DNA of 64,000 nt from Vombatus ursinus (lineage: Eukaryota; Chordata; Mammalia; Diprotodontia; Vombatidae): NCBI RefSeq assembly GCF_900497805.2, contig NW_020954569.1:26115439-26179438 (forward strand). Reading direction: 5' to 3'. Position numbers and translations under genes: made by a program. Under the pieces are notes generated by a model, which saw only the letters and a list, made by a program, of their open reading frames with translations, had not been told where the DNA came from and made no database searches. Below are positions 11,941-22,284 of this stretch, in pieces (position 1 is the first letter of the stretch; the number at the start of each line of letters is the position of its first letter).

Positions 11941-11942
11941 TT

Positions 11943-12062
11943 ATACATTTTCTCCCCCCGTTAGAATGTGGGCTTCTTGAGGGCAGAAACAATATTTGTG
12001 ACTTTCTTTGTATCCCTGACACATAGAGTGTACTTAATAAATGCTTGTTCATTGATTTGTGT
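11943..12062 (+). repeat. L2/MIR 3' tail
   Basis: 'gttagaatgtgggcttcttg', 'gggcagaaac', 'cttaataaatgcttgttc'. Confidence 0.7.
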
Positions 12063-12149
12063 ACCATATAAATAATCTACTACTCTACCATATTCTAAAG
12101 AATTTACTGAATATAACATACAAACATATATGTGTATATACATACTTGG

Positions 12150-12362
12150 GCTTTAAGGTTTGCAGTATTTTGTGGACATCATCTCATTTTATCCTCACAA
12201 GTTAAGATCTAGATCCTATAGGTATCTCCATTTTACAAATAAAGAAACTGAGATACAAAGAGGTTTAGTGACTTGCCCAAGACCACACAGCTATTTAGTG
12301 TCAGGCAAGATTTGAACCCAGGTCTTGCTTGAATTAAATCCCCATACTCTTTCCAACATGCC
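12150..12362 (-). repeat. MIR SINE
   Basis: 'catctcattttatcctcac', 'cttgcccaagaccacacagc', 'gatttgaacccaggtcttgc' in inverted MIR order. Confidence 0.8.
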
Positions 12363-12598
12363 TCTAATTATGTGGTATAGATACAGTGTGCCTATATGAT
12401 CTTAAATTAATTCAAGCACTTATAGAAAACTAGAAAAAGATTAGATTTCATTGCTTGGGGAAGATGGAATACTCTTTCAGATGACAGAGAAAAAGTGAAC
12501 TATTGCTTAAAGATTGTCCTTCTCTTGAATAAAATCTTTCATAATTTTCAGGATATGTCTTCAGACTGTTTGACATGAAAATCAGGCAGACACACAAG

Positions 12599-12699
12599 GT
12601 GCTCCAAAAGTCTTAGTGCAGTTTTAAACTTGCCCCAAAAGTCTTAGCATAGTTTCAAGCTTTAATAGGTTGAAGCTGCACTAAGACTTTCAGGACACT
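12599..12699. mobile_element. mariner-like MITE
   Basis: The left end 'gctccaaaagtcttagtgca' and the right end 'tgcactaagactttcaggac' are inverted complements. The left half also carries an internal second 'ccaaaagtcttagca' copy. This is the layout of short Tc1/mariner derivatives ending in '(c)ccaaaagtcttag'. Confidence 0.75.
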
Positions 12700-12992
12700 C
12701 AACTCCCATTTATTCAGAATACCAATTAACAGAAAGTTCAAATAACCAGATTATTTTAGTACTATCTAACAGATGTGAATAACAATAGTTGTGAATGATG
12801 GTTGTTACACAAAGTTCTGAAGTCACTTGCAATCGTCTAAAAATAGAGTAAGGTGCATTTCATTGTTCTATGTATTTTATTTTTTCATAAAAAACCTTGA
12901 GGGCTATGGATCATAGGATTTATAGCCTTCAGTTAACCAGAAAGTTCCTTTTTATGCAACCATTCTCATAAAGGGGGGTTTGCTGTACTTTT
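12700..12992. mobile_element. Tigger-like DNA transposon fragment
   Basis: 'cagaataccaattaacagaa' on the left and 'cagttaaccagaaagttcc' plus 'gggggtttgctgtac' on the right resemble pogo/Tigger termini. The identification is from memory and weak. Confidence 0.4.
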
Positions 12993-13099
12993 CCTCAGTA
13001 AAATGGATGATATGGTTGTTGGATATATGATCAGACTCACACTGACCATACTGAAGCCAAGTCAACAAGTCTCATAGAGTTGGTGGGGAACCTTAGTTA

Positions 13100-13278
13100 C
13101 TATAGGATCATCAACTTAAAGATCCTCATAGGCCCTCATTTCAAAAATGAAAAAAACTGGGGCCCAGAAATCGTCAATGATTAGTACAGGGTTCTACAGA
13201 TCAAAAGTAGCAGAACCTGGACTTGAACTCATGGTCTCTGAATCTACTGGTAACTCTCATTTCACAATTCCACACGGC
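13100..13278 (-). repeat. MIR-type SINE
   Basis: 'ggggcccagaaatcgtcaatg' (diverged), 'gaacctggacttgaactc' and 'tttcacaattccacacggc'. Confidence 0.6.
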
Positions 13279-15035
13279 TGTATTCTCAGCAAGCAAGTAT
13301 TTAAACAAAGATGAAAATACTAGAAATGGTTTCCTTAGTTTCTATGCAAAAGCCACCTGATTCTCTGACATTGAGTCAGGCTCACACTTGATAATGTCAG
13401 ATGCAGCTAGCCCATAGCTGAAAAACATATGAAAACATCTACTTAGTGTAAAGGAATCCAGAGTTAGTTTGTGTTCAATGAATCACATTGAGATATTTTC
13501 CTACATTAGTTCATCAAACTTTTACACCTACACTTTCCCATGAAAAATTTTTCTACTGTCATTTTCATTTGCTAATTATAATTCCTCCGTAATTCCCAAT
13601 TACACTACTGTCTTTGGCTAGGTGTCTACATACTAAGGAAATGGAGAACTGAGATAATTATCCAGAATTCTGAGGGTAAGAACTTCTGGGTGTTCTTGGC
13701 AACTGGAAGACATTTGTGACCTTGTGCCCTTACTATTCATTATTCCTAAAATGTTCCCTATGCATTAGAAAAAAAAAGACACTTTCAGTCAAAATAATTT
13801 TTCTTCTCCATTTTACATTGGCTGTCTATAATTGGTCTTTATTGGTATGTCACCTTCTCCTCTTTGTCTCAGCATTCAGTCAATGACTTCGTCCAATAGC
13901 TAGATTTCTATTTCTTAACTTGTAGACACCTGTTTCATTTCCTGACTCTAGCCAGTAATCCCATATTCAACTCACTTCTCCAGCATTCTCTCTCTGAGCT
14001 CATGACTTTCTACTTTAGGCTATATTTCAAGTTCTCTCACTCACTCTCTTCTTCCAATCTGTTCCTTTTTCTCCAGTCCTGTGTCTTATTAACTTGCCTG
14101 GCAATGTGCACACACATTCCATCATGGCCTCCAAATAAGTGACACAATCCTAATCCTTTTCAGATGACTTTTAAAGATGTTATTGGATTTGGCTATATGG
14201 CAAAGACTAAAAATGCACCACCGGCAGTCATGTTGGAAATAAGCACCCAGTGAGCATAAATTTAAAATCCCTTTGACAACAAATTATGTGGGTTTAACTA
14301 CTCTTTATTTTACACATTTATTGCCCACATTGATGAGGCACAGTTTAAAAAATAGTCTCCAACCAGAGAAGTTTTCAAAATAAGACTTGTTTCTATGGTG
14401 AGTCTGGGTAAGCTAAGTATCCTCGGAAAGAGAACTCAGCCACATGTGTTCTATTACACATTTTGGAGCACAGGGTGATTTTGACAAATTTCTTTTCTAA
14501 GGCATTGGTATCCTGTTGAAGTCTGTGCATTTGCCATGAATGATGAGTTTTTCTCCAAAGAGTAAATTTGTTATCCAGTCCAACTTCAATTTGTTATCAG
14601 GAGGGAAATCCATTGGCCTTGTGGGATCAGCCACAAATCCACACACATTCTCCCACCAAAATTCAAAACAAAACATGAAAAGTTGATTCCCAAATTATAA
14701 ATAAATGTGTCTGTTGTATGTATTTTAAAGGCACAATTGGCCACTTAACTACTCAACAGGCTTAAAAGTCATGGGATGTCAGAATTAGAAAAACTTCATT
14801 CTTGAACATGTGATACAACTTAAATTATTATTATATGTATTATATAAGTTTTATAACTAGGTTGTAATTAGTATGAATAAAGAAATAGTGAAGTTGTCAC
14901 ATGTATTCAAATGTATACTATTCAAAGTCATGATTATGTAAAATATGGTAATTGGTTCCAACACAGTAGGGAAAAAAAAAAACTTGTGAACTCAAATAAT
15001 GTGAGCACTTCACTAATTGGTACCTGTACTAATGT
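13279..15035. other. unassigned, repeat-poor block
   Basis: About 1.75 kb with no recognised transposon, exon or RNA gene. Confidence 0.4.
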
Positions 15036-15039
15036 TAGG

Positions 15040-15822
15040 AGACAAAAGCCCAGAATGGGCTAAAGCCAAAAAAGAAAGCGAAAAATGCTAAACAATGGAA
15101 GGAGTTTTATTAGTTATATTAGGAGCATGAGGAAAAACAAGAAACTGTTTGGAGAAGATAGTATAATGTAAAAGAGTGGCAGATAAACTCAGTGACTATT
15201 TTGCTTTTGGCTTCTCTGTCTACAAGGGACAATCATCTTCAGATTGGAAAGGATAGAAATAGCAACATAAAGAGAGAATTGAAGTTCAAGATGGTAATAG
15301 ATTACTCAGACCCTTCATATAAGTTCAAATCTCTAAAGATAAATTACTTAATAGGATTTGAAAGAAGTTGCATATACAATTATAGAGTCACATTTTATTT
15401 AGAAATTATGGAAAACAAATGGTATCAGAAGACTCTATAGGCAAATGTTGATCTGAATTTCAAAAATGAAAAAAAAAATGAAGCAGTAATGTGATGGGGT
15501 ATTGTGGGGGGAGAAGTATATTCTGGAGACAAGCACATTTTTTTTTCAATTCTTAGCAAAATTCTAGAACATATTACCCTTCAGATAGCATGTAAAATTT
15601 TAGAAAAGGATGTGGCAATAACATGAAACATCATAGGTTCACTAAAGCTATGTAATAATGAACTAATAATATTTTCTTTTTGAAATAAGAAAATGAGGTT
15701 AGTACAGTAGATGAGATGAATGCTATGGGAGACCATGTCTTGATATAGCAAAGCATTTAATGTTATCTTTTATGGTTATTTTGTAAATAAGATGGAAAAA
15801 TGCTAGCTGGTTAGTACAATTA
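15040..15822 (+). mobile_element. CR1/L3-type LINE, first part
   Basis: Broken frames spell CR1/L3 reverse transcriptase signatures: a short open stretch with 'SKILEHITLQIACKILEKDV', and later 'YSKAFNVI' for the SKAFDTV block. The upstream phrase 'taggagcatgaggaaaaac' also fits the ancient L3 consensus as I remember it. Many stops are present and the catalytic core is incomplete. The element resumes near 17.0 kb after an insertion. Confidence 0.6.
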
Positions 15823-15825
15823 GTG

Positions 15826-17003
15826 AATCTGTCAATAAATATTTATAAATATTTACTATGCGCCAGACACTGTACAAAACACTGAAAATTCAAAAACAGG
15901 CAAAAGACAGTCCTTGCCTTCAAGGAGCTCACATTCTAATGAGGGAGATAAAACAAGCAAACGTATATTTATTAACAAGCTATATACAAGGAAAGAAACA
16001 ACTAAAAAAAAAAGGAAAATCACTAAAATTAAGAGAGATTAGAAAAAATTTCCTTGTAGAAGGGACTTCCTTCAGTTGGGACTTGAAGGAAGCCAGGGAA
16101 GCCAGGGGGCAGAGATGAGGAAAGAGAGCATGGGGGATAGCCAAAGAAAATGTCAAGAGCCCAAAGATGGAGAGTATTGTGCATGGAACATCAAGGAAGC
16201 CAGTGTCACCATATTGAAAAGTACATGCCAGGGAATGAAGTATAGGACCAGAAAGGTTGGTAGGGGCAGGGGGGAGCTAGGTTATGAAGGGCTTAAATGC
16301 CAAATAGGATAGTTTGTGTTTGATCTTGGAGGCAATAGGCAGTTCCTGGAGTTTATTGAGTACTGGGTGACATGCTTGGACCTACACTTTAGGAACCACT
16401 TTGGCAGCTGAATGGAGGATGAATTAGAGTGAGGAGAGACTTAAAGCAGACAAATTCATCAGCAGGCCATTGCAATAGTCCAAGCATAAAGTAATGAGGG
16501 CCTGTACCAGGGTGGTGACAGTATCAGAGGAGAGAAAGGGGCATATTCAAATGATGTTGCATAGGTGAAAATCAACAGGCCTTGACAACAGATCAGATAT
16601 GAGGGGTATGAGATAGTGAGGAATCAAGGATGGCACTTAGGTTGTAAGCCTGAAGGCCTGGGAGGATGGTGAGGTACTTCACAATAACAGAGACATTAGG
16701 AGGGGGAAAGGATTTAGGGAGAAAGATAATGAGTTCCATTTTGGACTTAGTAAGTGTAAGATGTCTACTGGACATCTAGTTTGAGATGTCTGAAAGGCAA
16801 TTGGAGATGTGAATCCAGAAGTTGGCAGAAAAAGTAGAAAAGATTCATGGACTTGAAAGTTGTCAGCAGAGACAATAAAATCCATTGGAGCTTGTGAGAT
16901 CACCAAGTAAAGAAGTATAGAGGGAGAGGAGAAGAGGGCCCAGGATAGAGCCCCTTTGTAAGCAAACTGAATGAGGATCTGGGACAGGAGACAGAGAAGG
17001 ATG
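15826..17003 (+). repeat. repeat family R, best-preserved copy
   Basis: Non-coding repeat that starts with 'tactatgcgccagacactg' and runs through 'ccttcaaggagctcacattc', 'gacttgaaggaagccaggg', 'ttggcagctgaatggagg' and 'gagttccattttggac'. I recognise this series as a widespread mammalian/marsupial interspersed repeat but cannot name the family with confidence. It interrupts the CR1/L3 LINE. Other copies lie at 4.5, 19.1, 34.0, 51.3, 58.9 and 62.4 kb. Confidence 0.75.
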
Positions 17004-17200
17004 AATCTATATCTGTTTCAATGAGGAGTTCTTCATGATTTTTTTGTAATCTTCATTAGCCTATCAAGGCCAACTTGGAGGAGGGTATCTAGTGGTATAC
17101 CTGCTATTAGAGCTCTTTCAATAGGGCTGGTCAACATTTTCCTAAATAACATGGACAAATAAATTGAATGAATATTGATTTAATTTATGAATAACATAAA
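17004..17200 (+). mobile_element. CR1/L3-type LINE, second part
   Basis: 'ggagggtatctagtggtatacc' and 'aataacatggacaaat' correspond to the VPQGSVLGP...INDM region that follows the RT palm in CR1/L3 elements. It continues the fragment that ends at 15.82 kb. Confidence 0.5.
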
Positions 17201-18375
17201 TCAAATTAACAACACCAAAGCAAGCACAAAAGAACTATTGAAAACTAGGAGAAAATTTGCTAAAATTGGAAATAAAATTATCATAAAACTGATCAAGAAA
17301 ACTAAAATCTGCTTTTTGGAAAAGGCAACGTATATTGACATAAAACAGAAAGAAGAAGGAGGAGGAGGAGGAGGGAAGGCAGGCAGGCAACAGGACAAGC
17401 AAGAAGAGAAGGAGGGGGAGAAGCAAAAGAAATTGATGAATTCATAATGAACACAATGAACAGAGAGAAAAAATGCACTATCAGAAACCAGCACACAAAA
17501 TGGAGAATTTACAGGAAAAGGATGATTATCTCAAAAAACGTAAAATAACCAGAATAATCAAATAAGAGATAGAAATCATAAAGAACACAGATTCAAAAAG
17601 AGAAAATGAACAATCTATAAATGCATTATCAAGAAAAAAGGGAAGAACCCTTGTCCAGGTGTATCTACAAGTTAATTCTTTATGCAAATAAAGTGACTAA
17701 AATTTCCATATCTTTTGACACAGAAATTTCTTTACTCTGCTTATATCTCAGGCAAGCCATTGATTAGATGTAAGTCTCCGTACAAACCAAAATCTGTATA
17801 GCAGTACTTTTTTCGTGATAGCAAAGATTTGGAAACAAAGTTGATCCGTGTTGGGGAATGACTAAACGAATTGTGTCACATAGATGTAATGAATTATTAC
17901 TCTGATGTAAGAAATGAACAGTGTAATGAATATAAAGAAGTATGGACAGATCTACATGAAATGAGATAGAGCGAAGTAATCAGAGCCCCCCCAAAATGCA
18001 CAATGACATCAATGTAAATGGAAAGAACAAAAACATGCACATACAATAATAAAATAAAATAAGAAGTGAAAGTTGTAAAATTATAAAGAACAAGCATGGC
18101 TCCAAAGAAGACACTCCCATCCTACCCCTTTCCACCAGGGGTATAAGGTTCACAAGCATTGTACATTTCACATATTTTCAGACTTTTTAGATGTATTATC
18201 AGTCATGTTGATTTTTCTTCTTTCTTTTTTGTCTTTTTTGTCTTAAAAAAATACTTTAAAAATATATTGGACTATTTATTACATTGGACTACTCTGAGAA
18301 GGGACGGGTAGAATACGGGGAGAAGTTATTGTGGTATAAGAACAAAACACATTAATAAAAATGTATTGAAAAACA
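17201..18375 (+). mobile_element. decayed L1, internal and 3' parts
   Basis: The first part resembles the middle of L1 ORF2. The part from 17690 matches the L1 3' end: 'gatagcaaagatttggaaac', 'ttggggaatgactaaac', 'gtaagaaatgaacagtg'. A (GGA)n run lies at 17354-17375. All frames are broken. It is older than the L1 copies at 45-54 kb. Confidence 0.65.
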
Positions 18376-18399
18376 TGTACATTCTGTCAAAAAATACTC

Positions 18400-19120
18400 T
18401 CAATAATTACTAAAGAAGACACTCTACTTACCTGCTTTTCTGACATAAGTATGTTCCTAATATACAAACTGGACTATTAGGGAAGGATAAAGAAGGGAAA
18501 AAAGGGAACTATAGATCAATTTGTATAATGAATATTAATACAAATATTTTAAAGGGAATTTTAGTAAGGATACCACAGCCATAAATGCAAAAACCATTCC
18601 CTATGATCAAGATTATTTTTTGTAGGGATGCAAAGATGTTTCATCATTAAGAAAATGATTAATACACTTAATCACATTAATAATAAAAGCCATATGACAC
18701 TATGAACACATGCAGAAACAAAACCAGATACACTAATAAACTATTGTCAGAGTTGTGAAATCATCCACTATTCTGGAAAATGATTTGGAACTGTATTAGA
18801 ATTTAACATATACCCTAAGAAGATCAAAGACAGCAAAAAAAGGGCCCATTTATACCACCATGTTTGTAGTAGGAAACTGGCAACAAAAAAGATGCCTGTT
18901 TATTGAGGAATCACTGAACAGATGATAGTATATGAATGTAAGGAAATATTTTTGTTCCAATTAGGAGAGCATATATATCATATTCAGAGAATTATGTCAA
19001 CATTTGTATGAACTGATGCAAAATGAGGAAATCAAAGCAAGATATCTATATAGATAGATTGATATAGATATAATATATAATGTAAATAAAAACAATTCTA
19101 AAAGGCAGTGAGTGAATTTT
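18400..19120 (+). mobile_element. second decayed L1 fragment
   Basis: 18480-18700 reads like the L1 RT region ('aactatagatcaatttgtat', then 'aggatgcaaagatgtttc' in degraded form). 18735-19060 reads like the 3' end ('tgtgaaatcatccactattc', 'gtatgaactgatgcaaaatg'). The gap between them is an internal deletion. Confidence 0.55.
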
Positions 19121-20960
19121 GACTAAATGTAATGACCAGTTATTGGTCCAGGAGAATAAATGAGTTATCTGGATGGAGGTGATGCTTAAAGGAATTAGAA
19201 TGTATGACATCAGGAACACCTAGGTGGCGCAGTGGATACAGCACTGGCCCTGGAGTCATGAGGACCCGAGTTCAAATCCAATCTCATACTTACTAGCTGT
19301 GTGACACTGGGCAAGTCACTTAACCCCAATTGCCTTACCAAAAGGGAAAAAAAAATAAGAATGTATGACATCACCAAAAGAGAGAATATTGAGAGAAAAA
19401 AAGAAGAGAGCTGAGGAAAGAACCTTGGGGGATACAAAAACTTGAGTAAGATTTGAAAATTAAACTAGTAAAGCAGCCAGGGAAGGAGTGGTCAGACTGA
19501 AGAAGAGTAGACAGGAAACAGGAAAGAGTAATGTCAAGGGAGGAGCATGTATTCAAGTTAGCTATATAAAAAGAGCTATAAAATGGTCAAGAGAATGAAA
19601 GCCAAGAAAAGGACACTGAACTTGCGAATTTTAAAAAAAAGTGATAACTTTTGAAAAAGTAATTTCAGTAGAGTGGTGAGGTTAGAAGCTCGGTTGGAAG
19701 GGGCTTAAGAAATATGTGGGGTGATAAGGAGGGGATATAGAAAGTGTAGTTGACTTTAAGAGTTTTGCATTAAAAGAGAGGAAAGCTATAGAATGATAAA
19801 CTAAGCAAATGACAATATTAAGTGAAAGTTTTCTAGCATGGGTTGATTTTAAAGATAGGATAGATCTATAGAAATTGAAGAAGAATCCAATAGATAATTA
19901 AATATTAAAGGCTTGGGCAGGGCAGGATGAGTAAAAAGGCAAGTTTCTAGAGCTAATGAGAGTATAGAGCTATGAGAATTTTTTCATCTGAGGTAAAAAA
20001 AAAACAAAAACATTTAAGCGAGTTTGGGAGGAATTCTCTGGTGATAGCACCAGTGAGGGCAGTTGTGTATGGGACAGGGCAAGGAAAGTTAATAAGGGAC
20101 AAACAAGGAGAAGTTCAACAATGAATACAGTCATGCCAGGAAAGGAGTAGTCTGACCCTCATCCCTGTGGGGGTAAGGATTCACTAAGTTGGACCCTGGA
20201 AGCATGTCATGATGGCATAAGCCTATAGGGTTGTTGTAGTAAGGCTTGGTGGATGACCATTTGGTTCATTTGTGGGTACAGAGATGGTTGGGGAGCAGGC
20301 ATAGAACCATGCCTTCCATGAGTTCACTTCACCACATTTGCCTCTGCTTCAGTTCCACCTGGGGCAAAGCATTGTTTACTACAGATTAGTTGCAGTGCTT
20401 TGAGACAGGATAGAATCAAGGACACAAGTAGATTAGTTATCTTTGGTAAGGAGGAACGGCACTTCATTCTATACTAGTGAGAAAAAGGACAGGTGAAGAT
20501 GTAGAGAGGTTACAAGATATAGAGTAGGGAAAATGGGGGAGTTTCCAATATTTTTTTCAATCAAGTAAGAGACAAAGCAATCAACTGGTAAGAGGGGTGA
20601 AGCTAGCGCCTGGAATTTAAAGGAGGAAACAATTTGGAAGAGTTTCTCTGTAAAATGTCCTAGGCAATTAGGGAAGAATAAAAGGATTACCATGTGGCTT
20701 TGGGAACACAATTGAAATTAGTTAACATTAATTCAGAGTGGACTCAATTTATGCAGTTTCATGACTTCCACCAGTACTACTCTGTAGCTTGAGACTAGAA
20801 GTGGGAAAGGGAAATGGTTGAACTGACTCAAGGTTCAGAACTGATAAACTATAAATGGCAGGACAAGAGAAAAGATAGATTCTTACTGAATTAGTTAGCT
20901 GTAGGGTCAAGACTGTGCAGGGAGGAAAGTGAGTCCAGAAGAGAGATAAATATGCCAATA
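19121..20960 (+). repeat. repeat family R, distal copy, interrupted
   Basis: Continues the R series beyond the part seen at 15.8-17.0 kb: 'gaggaaagaaccttggggg', 'ccagggaaggagtggtcag', 'aataatttcag'-type phrases, and a tail at 20.43-20.96 kb that aligns by eye with 5.1-5.3 kb. A SINE is inserted at 19213-19357. The block at about 20105-20425 fits neither R nor any repeat I know. Confidence 0.55.
19197..19373 (+). repeat. WSINE-like SINE with target duplication
   Basis: Body at 19213-19357: 'cacctaggtggcgcagtgga', 'ctggccctggagtcatgagg', 'ctgtgtgacactgggcaag', 'cttaaccccaattgcc', then an A-rich tail. It is flanked by a perfect 16-bp duplication (agaatgtatgacatca at 19197-19212 and 19358-19373). 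It is young and L1-mobilised. Confidence 0.92.
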
Positions 20961-22280
20961 GTCTATGTTTCAGTTAAGTAGATTACTAACAGTTCCCTGA
21001 TCTTGTCACACTTTCAAGCAAAGTCTTCCACCATAATTGTGTAACAGCCAGTTGGTAGGCTGGCCACTCCATACTGTAGTACCTTATACCTCTCACTTTG
21101 TATAGATACCAACTCACTTTTGATTGACTCACGCACTCTAACCTGATCTCACAGTGACTGGTTTAGATTTTAGAAGAAGATCCATTGCCATGCAATTATA
21201 GTCAAGAAAAATTTTAATGTCCTTAAGGCAGCCCTGTTGTAGGATAATAAATCTCCCTAGTCACCATATAAACTCTTTAGTACCCATCAATATATTTTGA
21301 TTTACACATACCAGCTACTCACCATAGTGACACTTTCAGATCTTAAACATAATCATTTACTTAGCAATAAGCCAAAAGAAATAACCAAGTACTCATCTAT
21401 TGAAACAAGTGCAATGATAATAATGATAAAATAAAATTCACACATTCACTTGAATCACTTTCCCCCAATGCATACAACAGATATGAGAGAGAATAGGCAC
21501 ATACTTATAAGAATTGAGCAGGAAAGCACATGAGGTAGAAAAATCTGGTTCTGGTGCTCCAGGTAACTTACAACTCTAGACTGCAAGTTTTGACATCATT
21601 TGTCCATTCTGGAATTTTTGCACCAGATATATCACTTTCCTGCTAACTGCTTGTTTGCTGATACCTACCACTGCTCAACTAGGCAAATACTTTTCTATGT
21701 TCATCTGACATAGAATTGGCAGCCTTTGTCAACTTACAGACCCCTTTAAAAGGTTGTTGAGAAAATTTTATACCCTTAATTTAGCTAGTAGTTTCCTTTA
21801 AGGCAGAGAATTGCAAAGTTCATCAAGCTAGATACCTTTGGGTACTACAGACTAAACCAACCAGGTGATTACTCATCAGGATGTTCAAGTTAATTCTCTG
21901 AGCAAGACAAACCAGCCTACCCAACCCTTCGTTTACCATTATCTAATTAAATCTCAGAATCTCTTCTTATACAACAGCTACAATGCCAATCTTTCCCTTT
22001 TCTGCTTTTCCCTATCAATAGGGGCCCAGAGGGAGAAGCAAAAGAGGTTTTAACCTATATTCATCTCTAGGGGAGGCTGAAAAACAATATCTGGAATTGA
22101 AAGTCTTGTACAATTAATTTGAGCCTCAATCCTACTAATTTGGAAACACCATAACTGAAGCTTTCTGTCAGCTGATTGCTCCTGCTGAAGTCTCTTCAAA
22201 CATTTCCCACAAAGCTGCTTTCATCTCCTATTGAGTCTTCTGCCAAGTTCTTCATTCTCTTTAGCCTCAGCTTGATATCT
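20961..22280. other. unassigned sequence
   Basis: About 1.3 kb without recognised repeats or exons. Confidence 0.35.
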
Positions 22281-22284
22281 CATG

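Noticed and set aside
17201-17496. Overlapping minus-strand hydrophobic frames as a membrane protein
   Set aside because: They are complements of A/G-rich L1 and (GGA)n sequence; composition alone produces Leu/Phe/Ser-rich frames.
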